A stretch of 25,725 nucleotides of DNA from positions 1-25,725 of the forward strand of contig JAEDLO010000014.1 of NCBI GenBank assembly GCA_016295245.1, in the 5' to 3' direction. The stretch's first letter is position 1, and each line of letters begins with the position of its first letter. The notes beneath the pieces are model-generated. The model was not told the DNA's origin. It saw only the letters and a program-made list of their open reading frames with translations, and did not search any database. Origin of the DNA: Bacteroidales bacterium. Lineage in GTDB: Bacteria; Bacteroidota; Bacteroidia; Bacteroidales; UBA932. The position numbers and the translations under genes are program-made. Below, one piece after another: positions 17,001 through 24,681 of the stretch.

Positions 17001-17961
17001 TGCTGCAGATTTCTATCTTGACTTTATGCAGCGTCACCCGAAGAACGGATATATGGTTGTAGTGCCTTCTGTTAGCCCTGAACATGGCCCTGTGGGCAAG
17101 AATACCAATATCACCGCCGGTTGTACTATGGACAACCAGATTGCCTTCGATGCCTTGAGCGCCGCCCTGGGCGCCGCACGCGAGCTTGGGGTGGACGAGG
17201 CCTACAGGGATACTCTCGAGCGCACCATCGCCCAACTTCCTCCAATGAAGGTGGGCCGTCACGGTCAACTTCAGGAGTGGATGGAGGACGGCGACGACCC
17301 TAATGACGAGCACCGCCACATCTCTCACCTCTATGGCCTCTATCCTTCAAACCAGATAAGCCCTTACAAGACACCGGATCTCTTCAAGGCTGCGGGCGTA
17401 ACCCTCAAGCAGCGCGGCGACCAGGCAACGGGCTGGAGCCTCGGTTGGAAGACCAACTTCTGGGCAAGGATGCTCGATGGCGAACACGCCTACACCATTA
17501 TCAAGAATATGCTCAACATCCTTCCTTCGGAGTCTTTTTCGGATATGCGCAAATACCCTGACGGCCGTACTTTCCCTAATCTGTTTGACGCACATCCGCC
17601 TTTCCAGATTGACGGCAATTTCGGAGTCACTGCCGGTATAGCAGAGATGATAGTCCAGAGCCACGACGGAGCGATTCATCTTCTTCCTGCAATCCCTCAG
17701 GCCTGGCAGGAGGGTAGTGTAAAGGGCCTGCGCGCCCGAGGCGCCTTTGAACTTGACATTAACTGGGAGCAGGGCAAACTTCGCAAGGCTGTCATACGCT
17801 CTCTTGCAGGAGGTCCTCTTACCGTGCGTTCTTACGAGAAACTCGATATCCCGGGATCAAGGCTCGTTGAGGTCCACAAAGTGGAAGGCTTGCCGGATGC
17901 ATATGATTATCAGCTCAATACCAGAAAGGGCCAGGAGATAGTGATTAATAAACAGAACTGA
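14083..17961 (+). CDS. Fusion: serine beta-lactamase-like esterase + GH95 alpha-L-fucosidase/galactosidase
   Basis: A 1292-residue secreted protein (signal peptide ending VNA) made of two usually separate enzymes. Residues about 22-345 are a class C beta-lactamase/EstB-like serine hydrolase: Ser84-N-T-Lys87 (SxxK), Tyr171 in YDI where YxN is usual, HSRTSDLAKFG, and a GG-C motif in RAIGGCNQ. About 346-505 is a beta-rich tail typical of such hydrolases. From about 515 (LWYDTPAEIWLEAVPLGNSRMG) to the end is a complete GH95 module. Asn871 and Asn873 (ININAEMNYWP) match the Asn421/Asn423 pair of AfcA. Glu1000 (VSPE) and Asp1177 (FQIDGNFG) are the likely acid and base, assigned by spacing. No stop or frameshift separates the halves. 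It would remove alpha-linked fucose or galactose and probably an ester group. It lies 10 nt after the GH9 gene. Confidence 0.9.
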   Translation: MKKIFSILLFLVLSIGVVNAYDDGLQRSTPEAQGVSSRAVAELFSKLEQGGYEVHGLMILRHDKVIASHWWAPYAPDQLHPMYSNTKTYTAAAIGFAVQEGLLSEEDRVMDFFPELLPKELPAGLEKLKVKHLLSMSAGHASTSYPGSGKAQIKAFLATPFAHEPGTSFAYDITCSHVLSHIITRVSGVSLYEYLKPRLLDPLGIVDIVWEMDEDGCNMGNGGQHSRTSDLAKFGLFLKNRGKWKGKQLLAAEWIDKMTTPQIYQNPNRSAEQNAKDDGSQGYGYQTWMGRHNSYRAIGGCNQLTMVIPECDLVVACNSNVRDENGFNSLIYEFADTFSDKPLKADRKFKLDEQLSKYALPMPFAPSKPQDIRRSGTLRYRISDNSLGIKGLALRFDAQGNMNLTLEYKGSVSNIPFGLDSWKLGSTDRTVSAQRLVYPNTMCVTPYQTAASCSWTGKGELSAYCLSLFNVGTSETFVFNFDGDNLILEVEGNRLRGSLVGGSLPTPERDWQNCLWYDTPAEIWLEAVPLGNSRMGAMLYGGTAQERLQLNEETFWSGGPHNNNSPRSLARLREVQELIFEGREEEAEKIIAQDFVVGPHGMRYLTLGNLLINSEGIDASKCSGYRRDLDLRRGVASVSFTAQDGVTYTRSAFASLPDGLVVMRIAADKAGALNLELGHECVLPSSTEAEGNRLTIRVDGVEQEGIPAALRAVCKVEALTDGKVAPCEKDGRACLSVSGASELVLLVSAATNFVNYHDVSANPDERCESTLAAARKYSFAQMLDRQIDAFSKQYDRVSLSLGKTTEASALPTDRRLAGFKDSGDLGMVSLMFNYGRYLLIASSQPGGQAANLQGVWNDKLNAPWDSKYTININAEMNYWPAEVCNLSENAEPLFSMIRDLSETGAVTARQMYGARGWMAHHNTDLWRIAGPVDAPAWGMFPNGGAWLATHLWEHYLFTKDKAFLQEWYPVLKGAADFYLDFMQRHPKNGYMVVVPSVSPEHGPVGKNTNITAGCTMDNQIAFDALSAALGAARELGVDEAYRDTLERTIAQLPPMKVGRHGQLQEWMEDGDDPNDEHRHISHLYGLYPSNQISPYKTPDLFKAAGVTLKQRGDQATGWSLGWKTNFWARMLDGEHAYTIIKNMLNILPSESFSDMRKYPDGRTFPNLFDAHPPFQIDGNFGVTAGIAEMIVQSHDGAIHLLPAIPQAWQEGSVKGLRARGAFELDINWEQGKLRKAVIRSLAGGPLTVRSYEKLDIPGSRLVEVHKVEGLPDAYDYQLNTRKGQEIVINKQN

Positions 17962-17984
17962 TGTTATAAAAAACCGAAAAAATA

Positions 17985-18016
17985 TTTGCAAAATAATTTA
18001 TCTTGTTTTATCTTTG
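17985..18016 (+). promoter_or_regulatory. Predicted promoter of the PspC/M16 gene pair
   Basis: TTTG (17985-17988), 20-bp spacer, TATCTTTG (18009-18016): both elements fit the Bacteroidetes consensus. It ends 39 nt before the pspC-like ATG. No terminator was recognised between 17961 and this promoter. Confidence 0.75.
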
Positions 18017-18055
18017 CGGTGTAATAGTAAAGTAATACAGTAATTATTTATTGAT

Positions 18056-18262
18056 ATGGTAAAGAAATTATACAGATCAAAGACCGACAGAAAGATCTTC
18101 GGTGTTTGTGGTGGAATTGCAGAGTATTTCGGAGTTGATTCAGTAATCATCCGTCTTATTTTTCTCTTCCTGACTATATGCGCAGGCTGTGGAGTCCTCG
18201 CATATTTGATTTCCTGGATTGTAATTCCAGAGCAGCCCGCTGGTTATATTGACTACAAATAA
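18056..18262 (+). CDS. PspC domain small membrane protein
   Basis: A 68-residue protein that is essentially one PspC domain: KLYRSKTDRKIFGVCGGIAEYFGVD, then IIRLIFLFLTICAGCGVLAYLISWIVIPE, which supplies one or two membrane segments. PspC proteins sense or respond to inner-membrane stress in Proteobacteria. Single-domain versions are common in Bacteroidetes and their role there is largely unknown. It has its own consensus promoter and lies 10 nt before the M16 protease gene, so the two are probably cotranscribed. Confidence 0.93.
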   Translation: MVKKLYRSKTDRKIFGVCGGIAEYFGVDSVIIRLIFLFLTICAGCGVLAYLISWIVIPEQPAGYIDYK

Positions 18263-18272
18263 TATTTAAGTA

Positions 18273-21083
18273 ATGAAGAGATTTCTCATTATTGCGAGTG
18301 CGATGCTTTGCGTCGCACTCTCGGCATCAGCACAGCAGCAGATGCCTCCGATTCCTGTCGATCCGGCAGTAAAGATCGGAAAGCTTGACAATGGCCTTAC
18401 CTACTATATCCGTCACAATGCGGAGCCTGCAGGCCAGGCTAACTTCTATATCGCCCAGAAGGTGGGTTCCATCCTCGAGAACGACAGTCAGAGGGGCCTT
18501 GCCCACTTCCTTGAGCATATGTGCTTCAACGGTACTAAGAACTTCCCGGGAAACAGGGTCATCAAGTACTGCGAGTCTATCGGTGTGAAGTTCGGCGCTG
18601 ATCTCAATGCCTACACTTCTATTGACGAGACTGTTTACAACATCGACAATGTCCCTGTCGCTACCGTTCCAAGCGCGGTTGACAGCTGTCTGTGGATACT
18701 CCACGACTGGGCTGACGGCCTTCTGCTCACCGACGAGGACATCGACCACGAGAGGGGAGTGATCCACGAGGAGTGGCGTACACGAATGAACGCCCAGATG
18801 AGGATGTACGAGAAGATTCTTCCGGCTCTGTATCCTGACGGCAACCGTTACGGCCACAGACTTCCTATCGGTACTATGGAGGTTGTCGACAACTTCCCAT
18901 ACAAGGTGCTTCGTGACTATTATGAAGAGTGGTATCGTCCTGATCAGCAGGGAGTTGTTGTCGTAGGTGACATAAATGTCGATGAGGTTGAGGCTAAGAT
19001 CAAGGAGATTTTCGGCACCATCGCCACACCTGTAAATCCAAGCGTGAGGGAGTATGTCCAGATTCCTGACAATGCCGAGCCTATCGTGGCTCTCGCCACC
19101 GACAAGGAACAGCCTTATGCAATGGCCTATATCTTCTGCAAGCACGACGCCATTCCTGATGCAGCCAAGGGAAATCTTGACTATCTGGTCTATGATTTCG
19201 CCAGGGATATGATTGACCAGATGATGGCTCAGCGTATCCTTGAGCTCTCCCAGCTTCCTCAGCCGCCGTTCGCTCAGGCTCAGGTCGGAGATGATGACTA
19301 TTTCCTCTCCAAGACCAAGAAGGCATTCACCGGTGTTGTAGTATTTGACCCTCAGGATCTTGAGAAGAGCTCAACTACGGTTTACCGCGAGATGCTCCGC
19401 GCAATGCGCAACGGTTTTACCGCTTCTGAGTATGAGCGCGCAAAGGCCGAGTACCTCAACAACCTCGAGTCTGCTTACAATATGCGCGAGAAGACCAAGA
19501 GCGCCACTTACTGCTCTCAGTATGTTCGCCACTTCATCGACAATGAGCCTATCCCGGGCATCGAAAATGCCTATGCTCTTGCCCAGCAGCTTGCTCCAAG
19601 CATCCCGGTTGAGGTTGTGAACCAGATTGCCGCATCTTTTGCAAGCGAGGGAAATCTCGCAGTGGCATATTTTCTCCCTGAGAAGGAGGGTGTAAGCTAC
19701 CCTTCAGAGGCTGAACTCGTCAAGATGTTCAAGGCCGTGGCCGCAGAGAATATCGCTCCTTACGAGGACAAGGTTTCTGACGAGCCTCTCATTTCCGAAC
19801 TTCCGAAGCCTGGCAAGGTCAAGAGCACAGAAGTGGCCAAGTTCGGCTACAAGGCCCTTACCCTCTCAAACGGTGTCAAGGTGTATCTCAAGAAGACTCC
19901 GTTCAACGCCGACCAGATTATTATGAGAGCATACAGTCAGGGTGGATTCTCACTTTATCCGGAAAGCGATGCACTCAGCATCAGGGCCTTCTCTGATTTC
20001 TTCAATGCCGGCGGTGTGGGCAACTTCAGCGTGACCGACCTGTCAAAGGCCCTTGCTGGCAAGAAGGTAAGCGTCACTCCTTATGTAAGCTACAGCTCCG
20101 AGGGTGTAAGAGCCAGCTCGACCCCTAAGGACATCGAGACAATGATGCAGCTGAACTATCTGTACTTCACCGCACAGCGCAGCGACAATGATGCCTTCGT
20201 ATCATCACGCAACAAACTGGCCGCCGTCCTTCGCAACGCGGAACTGCAGCCTACCTCAGCCCTTCAGGACTCCCTCTACCTCGCCCTCTATGGCAAGAAC
20301 CCATACATCGGCCAGCTTAAGGTAGCCGAGCTCGACAATGTGGATTACGACCGCATTATGAAGATTTCAAAGGAGAGATTTGCAAACGCAGCTGATTTCT
20401 ACTTCGTGTTCACCGGAAACTTCGACGAGGCTGTCCTCATTCCTCTCATCGAGCAGTATATTGCCACTCTGCCTGCAAAGGGCAAGAAGGAAAAGGCCAA
20501 GGATATCACTCCTTACGCAGTCGGCCAGACCAAGTGTGTCTTTGATAAGCCAATGGAGCTTCCTTCAACTACCGTAGTATATCTTGAGTCAGGAAAGGCC
20601 AAGTACAACCTCAAGAGCAAGATTGCTATGGATATGGCTAACCAGGCCCTCACCGTTATCCTCCTTGAGGAGATCCGTGAGAAGGAAGGCGGAACCTATG
20701 GCATTCAGTCAGCAGGCCAGATGGACAATATCCCTAATCCTACTGCAGTGCTCCAGATAGTTTACCAAACGAATCCTGATCGTTACGAGGATCTCAATTC
20801 AAAGATTGAGGCAATCGTCAAGGAATTCATCGAGAAGGGCCCTTCTGAAGAGAACCTCGCCAAGGCAAGAGACTATCTGCTTAAGAACTACGATGAGAAC
20901 ATCCGCGAAAACAGCTACTGGACTTCTTCATTGATCGAGTACCTGAACAACGGCATTGACCTCATCTCTGAATACAAGCACGTAGTGGAATCCATCACCG
21001 TCGAGGACTGTCGCAAGGCCATCGCAGACATCTGCAACCAGGGCAACCACGCTCTCGTAGTGATGAACGGCGTAGCCAAGTAA
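18273..21083 (+). CDS. Secreted M16 (pitrilysin) family zinc protease
   Basis: A 936-residue exported metallopeptidase with a signal peptide ending about SASAQ. The inverted zinc motif HxxEH is His78-F-L-Glu81-His82 in RGLAHFLEHMCFNGT, and the third ligand is in ERGVIHEEW (Glu167 by alignment with pitrilysin). The protein has the usual four M16 subdomains: an active half (about 30-470) and an inactive half (about 520-930) lacking HxxEH but keeping a Y/R-type region near the C-terminus (EIREKEGGTYGIQSAG). Such proteins degrade short peptides within a closed chamber, here probably in the periplasm. The length matches Bacteroidetes homologues. The gene follows pspC by 10 nt and ends at a strong terminator. 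Confidence 0.95.
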   Translation: MKRFLIIASAMLCVALSASAQQQMPPIPVDPAVKIGKLDNGLTYYIRHNAEPAGQANFYIAQKVGSILENDSQRGLAHFLEHMCFNGTKNFPGNRVIKYCESIGVKFGADLNAYTSIDETVYNIDNVPVATVPSAVDSCLWILHDWADGLLLTDEDIDHERGVIHEEWRTRMNAQMRMYEKILPALYPDGNRYGHRLPIGTMEVVDNFPYKVLRDYYEEWYRPDQQGVVVVGDINVDEVEAKIKEIFGTIATPVNPSVREYVQIPDNAEPIVALATDKEQPYAMAYIFCKHDAIPDAAKGNLDYLVYDFARDMIDQMMAQRILELSQLPQPPFAQAQVGDDDYFLSKTKKAFTGVVVFDPQDLEKSSTTVYREMLRAMRNGFTASEYERAKAEYLNNLESAYNMREKTKSATYCSQYVRHFIDNEPIPGIENAYALAQQLAPSIPVEVVNQIAASFASEGNLAVAYFLPEKEGVSYPSEAELVKMFKAVAAENIAPYEDKVSDEPLISELPKPGKVKSTEVAKFGYKALTLSNGVKVYLKKTPFNADQIIMRAYSQGGFSLYPESDALSIRAFSDFFNAGGVGNFSVTDLSKALAGKKVSVTPYVSYSSEGVRASSTPKDIETMMQLNYLYFTAQRSDNDAFVSSRNKLAAVLRNAELQPTSALQDSLYLALYGKNPYIGQLKVAELDNVDYDRIMKISKERFANAADFYFVFTGNFDEAVLIPLIEQYIATLPAKGKKEKAKDITPYAVGQTKCVFDKPMELPSTTVVYLESGKAKYNLKSKIAMDMANQALTVILLEEIREKEGGTYGIQSAGQMDNIPNPTAVLQIVYQTNPDRYEDLNSKIEAIVKEFIEKGPSEENLAKARDYLLKNYDENIRENSYWTSSLIEYLNNGIDLISEYKHVVESITVEDCRKAIADICNQGNHALVVMNGVAK

Positions 21084-21112
21084 GTCCCTCGATCCAAATA
21101 ACTTCACATAGC

Positions 21113-21166
21113 AGGAGGATGACCGGCAAGTCTCAGAACTTGAGGTCATCCTCTTTCTGATTTTTG
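21113..21166 (+). terminator. Intrinsic terminator after the M16 protease
   Basis: GAGGATGACC (21115-21124) pairs perfectly with GGTCATCCTC (21144-21153). An inner CAAGT/ACTTG helix (21127-21131 with 21138-21142) closes a six-base loop, and TTTCTGATTTTTG follows. It is the longest stem seen in the window. Confidence 0.88.
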
Positions 21167-21194
21167 AAGTCAACGCAGCTATTCGTTTTTTCAT

Positions 21195-21202
21195 TATATT
21201 TG
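21195..21202 (+). promoter_or_regulatory. Predicted -7 promoter box for the UbiA/radical SAM pair
   Basis: TATATTTG is an exact TAnnTTTG match ending 21 nt before the ATG at 21224. No TTTG was found 19-20 bp upstream. Confidence 0.55.
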
Positions 21203-21223
21203 TATGTTATAGATTTAGGCGAT

Positions 21224-22258
21224 ATGAATAAGCTGAAATTCTGGATTGATAACGCCAGGAGTGTTGCTTTGCCCCAGAGCCTCCTTCCGTGCATAACTGC
21301 GATAGTACTTTCCATAGGGCATGACGGCTTCTTCTGGCCCCTGGCTATCCCTGTTGTGCTGGGCATAGCTGCGGCCCATCTCGGGATGAACCTCGCGGAT
21401 GATTATTTCGATTATATGAAAGGTCTTCCGTCGGGCGAACTGCGTTCCACTCTCGCCGCAGGAGGTTCGGTGCGTGCCCGGATGGAGAAGTGTCATTACA
21501 TCCTTTCAGGGCAAGCGAACGCCAAGGACCTTCGCAACACTTTTGTGTCCTTCCTGGCCTTTGCGGGACTGATGGGCCTGATTGTCGTTGTGGTTCAGTA
21601 CCTGCGCTGCGGCCTGGTTTCAGCTCTGTTCATCTGCTTCTATGCCCTCCTGGCCCTGGCGCTCGGCATCCAGTATTCCGCCGCGCCCCTGCGCCTTGGC
21701 TACCACGGCTTCGGTGAGGTGGTGATCGGCGTGATGTTCGGCCCCCTGAATATGATGGGCGTATGCGCTGCGATGACCGGCTCCGCCTTCCGCCCGGATA
21801 TGTTCCTTCTGAGCCTGGGCGTCGGCTGTATGGTGACTAACATCGTCTATGTCCACTCCGTGATGGAGAGCGAAGCGGACAAGCAGCTCGGCAAGTTTAC
21901 CTTCGCCCATCTTCTCGGAAGCAAGAAGGCTCAGACAGCCGCCATTGGCTGTTTCGCGATTTTGCCTTTCATCTGTCTGCTAATCAATATTATATTATAT
22001 GACTGGAGCCCTTGGTTCCTGCTCACTCTGGCGACCCTTCCTATGTCGCTTTACCTTGTCAAGTCCACCTGGGCCTTCATCAACGACCTCCCTCGCAACG
22101 ACAGGCCGCGCTGGTGGATGGGACCTATGGGGGATTGGGACAACTATGTCAAGGCCGGTATCGACTGGTTCCTTTTCCGCTGGCTGATGGCCCGCAATAT
22201 CGATACCTTCTTCTGTCTGATAGTAATTGTCGTTTACATAATCGGTCTCTTCGTATGA
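21224..22258 (+). CDS. UbiA-family prenyltransferase
   Basis: A 344-residue integral membrane protein with about eight or nine hydrophobic segments and the two UbiA aspartate-rich motifs. The first is Asn56-LADDYFD (Asp59, Asp60, Asp63); the second is VMESEADKQLGKFTFAHLLG (Asp219), where one of the usual aspartates is glutamate. These bind the prenyl diphosphate through magnesium, and family members prenylate quinone precursors, haem or other acceptors. MenA is the nearest familiar type, but the long C-terminal tail (RPRWWMGPMGDWDNYVKAG) and the coupled radical SAM gene argue for a different acceptor. The frame extends 20 codons upstream, but that part precedes the -7 box, so ATG 21224 is chosen. 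Its TGA overlaps the next ATG (ATGA). Confidence 0.85.
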   Translation: MNKLKFWIDNARSVALPQSLLPCITAIVLSIGHDGFFWPLAIPVVLGIAAAHLGMNLADDYFDYMKGLPSGELRSTLAAGGSVRARMEKCHYILSGQANAKDLRNTFVSFLAFAGLMGLIVVVVQYLRCGLVSALFICFYALLALALGIQYSAAPLRLGYHGFGEVVIGVMFGPLNMMGVCAAMTGSAFRPDMFLLSLGVGCMVTNIVYVHSVMESEADKQLGKFTFAHLLGSKKAQTAAIGCFAILPFICLLINIILYDWSPWFLLTLATLPMSLYLVKSTWAFINDLPRNDRPRWWMGPMGDWDNYVKAGIDWFLFRWLMARNIDTFFCLIVIVVYIIGLFV

Positions 22259-23163
22259 TCAAGCAATATTTCTACCTCGCCCAGTGGTTCATCAGGGCCC
22301 GTTTCTTCGGACGCAGGGCTCCGCTCCAGACGGTGCTTTTCATCACTGACAAATGCAATCTGCGCTGCAAGCACTGCTCGGTTTACGGAAGCGCGGGCTA
22401 CCGTCAGCGCAAGTTTGACGACATATTGGAGGACATGAAACGCTCTTACAAGGCGGGATCCCGTTTCATCGATCTCGAGGGAGGGGAGCCGACACTCTGG
22501 AAGGAGGACGGAAAGACCATAAATGACATCATCGATGCCGCTATGGAGCTGGGCTTCTTCTCCGTGACCGTCACCACCAACGCCCAGCAGGACTTCTCCT
22601 GGATCCATCCCCACTCAATCTGGGTGTCTATGGACGGAGTCGGAAAGTATCACGAAGCTGTCAGGGGCGAAGGCACTTTTGCAAAACTTGAGGAGAATAT
22701 CGCCCGTAGCGGCAAGAAGCACATTTGCGTGAATATGGTAATCAACAGCCTCAACTGGGAGTCGCTTGACGCTGCAATGGAATATGTCAGGAATAACCCG
22801 GCCATCGAGCAGATTTCAGTAAACTTCCATACTCCGTATCCGGGAACCGAACATCTCAAACTCCCCAACGACAAGAAGGCGGAACTGATAGACAAGGTGC
22901 TGGAATACAAGAAGAAAGGCTATCCGATAATGAATTCCCGCTCGGGGCTTAAGAAGATGCGCCGCAACACGCTCGGGCAGATAAGGCTCGGAAAGGAGTG
23001 TTTCGTGACCAACTTCATCTATCCGGACGGAAGCGAGGGCCTATGCACCGGCTACGGCACTGACCAATGCCGTGACTGCGGCTTTTGTATGGCCGGGGAG
23101 ATGGCCTCAGTATTCCATTTCTGCCCCGATACCCTGCTTGCCGGCTTTAAACTTCGTATGTAA
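22255..23163 (+). CDS. Radical SAM protein coupled to a UbiA prenyltransferase
   Basis: A 302-residue radical SAM enzyme with the 4Fe-4S motif Cys34-NLR-Cys38-KH-Cys41 in FITDKCNLRCKHC and the GGEP motif (LEGGEPT, about 74-80). The C-terminal 55 residues hold six more cysteines (249, 264, 272, 275, 278, 290) that could bind an auxiliary cluster. Overall layout recalls HpnH/SPASM-like enzymes, but I do not recognise the subfamily. The start chosen is the ATG at 22255 overlapping the UbiA stop; the open frame upstream lies inside the UbiA gene. Coupling suggests both act on the same lipid or quinone-like product at the membrane, which is inference. Confidence 0.85.
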   Translation: MIKQYFYLAQWFIRARFFGRRAPLQTVLFITDKCNLRCKHCSVYGSAGYRQRKFDDILEDMKRSYKAGSRFIDLEGGEPTLWKEDGKTINDIIDAAMELGFFSVTVTTNAQQDFSWIHPHSIWVSMDGVGKYHEAVRGEGTFAKLEENIARSGKKHICVNMVINSLNWESLDAAMEYVRNNPAIEQISVNFHTPYPGTEHLKLPNDKKAELIDKVLEYKKKGYPIMNSRSGLKKMRRNTLGQIRLGKECFVTNFIYPDGSEGLCTGYGTDQCRDCGFCMAGEMASVFHFCPDTLLAGFKLRM

Positions 23164-23187
23164 CCATCATTTTTAACACTTATTTTT

Positions 23188-24651
23188 ATGAAAAAGTTCT
23201 TTTATTGTCTTGCGGCACTGGCAGTTCTTGCCGGATGCTGTTCTGAGGTCAAGAGTCCCGTTCTGACAGTCGAAGGCGGAAAAGTACAGGGTGTCCCTAC
23301 AGAAACTGAGGGCGTTCTTGTATTCCGCGGTATTCCTTACGCAGCCCCTCCTATCGGAGATTTGAGGTGGAAGGCCCCTCAGCCTGTCCTGCCTTGGGAA
23401 GGAGTGAAGTTGTGTGACCGCTTCGGCCATCCGGGATATCAGGCTGTCCACTATCCGGGCAGCTACACTACCGAGTGGGGCTATGGCGCAGAATCTCCTT
23501 ACAGCGAAGACTGTCTATATCTGAATGTCTGGACCCCGAAGGCCGGTGTTACCGACGCCAAACTCCCTGTCGCTCTCTGGATTCACGGAGGCGGCTATCG
23601 CGAAGGCTGGGGCTCCGAGCCTGAGTTTGACGCCCAGGCCTGGGCCGAAAAAGGCGTAATCCTCGTTTCCATCAACTACCGTCTCGGCGTGTTCGGCTTC
23701 CTTACCCATCCCGAACTCTCAGCCGAGAATCCTAATGGCGTGAGCGGCAACTACGGCGTCCTCGATATGATCCAGTCTCTGAAGTGGATTCAGAACAATA
23801 TCGAGCAGTTTGGCGGCGATCCCGGCAATGTCATGATTTTCGGACAGAGCGCAGGCGGCGGATCCGTCAAGACCCTGTGCGAGTCACCTCTTGCCCGCGG
23901 CCTCTTCCACAAGGCAGTCATTATGAGTGCAGGCGGTCTCACCATCCCTAATCCTAACGCACAGCCTATGCTGGCAGCCTTCAGACGCTTTGTGCCTAAA
24001 ACCCTTGCAGAAGCAGAGGCCGGAGTCAAGACCGTAATGGACTGGGCAGGCTTCGACAATCTCCAGAAGATGAGGGCTGCCTCTACCGAGATGATTTACA
24101 CTGCTGGCAACTTCTATTCAAATGTCAACAAGACCTACGCTCCTGTAACCGCACAGCCGTTCGTTGAAGGCTATGTTTGCACCAAGAGCTTTGACGACGC
24201 AGCCATTGCCGGCACCCTTGCCGACATTCCGTATATGATAGGCTACACACTCAATGATATGGGTGATATGGCAGGCGGAATCGCCGCATTCTGCGCAAAC
24301 CGCCAGGAGAAGGGAGCCAAGGCCTGGGCCTATGAGTTCGCCCGCCCTCTTCCGGACGACGGCTCACATCCTGAAGTGACCTCCCGCCTGAAGGGAGCTT
24401 TCCACTCATCCGACCTATGGTTCGTGTTCAAGTCGCTTCAGCATTGCTGGCGTCCTTGGACCCAGGGTGACTGGGACCTCTCTGAAAAGATGCTCACTGC
24501 CTGGACTAACTTCGCCAAGTACAGCGACCCTAACGGCCCTCAGGGAGGCGAGTGGACAGCTTGCACCAAGGAGAATCCTTCATTTATGCTCTTCAAGCTC
24601 GACGCCAACGATGCTGAAGCATCTGAGATGGGCGCGCCTATTAAACCGTAA
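23188..24651 (+). CDS. Lipoprotein type-B carboxylesterase
   Basis: A 487-residue alpha/beta-hydrolase of the carboxylesterase/lipase (COesterase) family, exported as a lipoprotein (LAGC lipobox, Cys17). The nucleophile is Ser221 in FGQSAGGG, the oxyanion-hole segment is WIHGGGYREGW, and His406 (FHSSDLWFVF) is the catalytic histidine. The acid is usually Glu in a (D/N)EG context; here the region reads GYTLNDMGDM, so Asp357 or Asp360 probably serves instead. Family members hydrolyse carboxylic esters; in glycan-degrading bacteria they may strip acetyl or feruloyl groups. It follows the radical SAM gene by 24 nt, with no terminator between them. Confidence 0.92.
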   Translation: MKKFFYCLAALAVLAGCCSEVKSPVLTVEGGKVQGVPTETEGVLVFRGIPYAAPPIGDLRWKAPQPVLPWEGVKLCDRFGHPGYQAVHYPGSYTTEWGYGAESPYSEDCLYLNVWTPKAGVTDAKLPVALWIHGGGYREGWGSEPEFDAQAWAEKGVILVSINYRLGVFGFLTHPELSAENPNGVSGNYGVLDMIQSLKWIQNNIEQFGGDPGNVMIFGQSAGGGSVKTLCESPLARGLFHKAVIMSAGGLTIPNPNAQPMLAAFRRFVPKTLAEAEAGVKTVMDWAGFDNLQKMRAASTEMIYTAGNFYSNVNKTYAPVTAQPFVEGYVCTKSFDDAAIAGTLADIPYMIGYTLNDMGDMAGGIAAFCANRQEKGAKAWAYEFARPLPDDGSHPEVTSRLKGAFHSSDLWFVFKSLQHCWRPWTQGDWDLSEKMLTAWTNFAKYSDPNGPQGGEWTACTKENPSFMLFKLDANDAEASEMGAPIKP

Positions 24652-24666
24652 TACAAATAAATTGAG

Positions 24667-24674
24667 TATATTTG
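24667..24674 (+). promoter_or_regulatory. Predicted -7 promoter box of the transporter gene
   Basis: TATATTTG is an exact TAnnTTTG match, with only 7 nt between its end and the ATG at 24682. Start would fall at or just before the initiation codon. No TTTG lies at the usual upstream spacing. Confidence 0.5.
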
Positions 24675-24681
24675 CCGTCCT

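Noticed and set aside
7491..17961. Complete polysaccharide utilisation locus
   Set aside because: Although three glycanase families are present, no SusC, SusD, hybrid two-component or ECF regulator genes are found, so only a partial, PUL-like enzyme operon can be claimed.
18327..19145. 272-codon minus-strand ORF inside the M16 gene
   Set aside because: Antisense of the HxxEH-containing protease; no supporting features.
22012..22254. 81-codon upstream extension of the radical SAM gene
   Set aside because: It lies within the UbiA gene in another frame and gives a low-complexity sequence; the ATGA overlap start fits the family.
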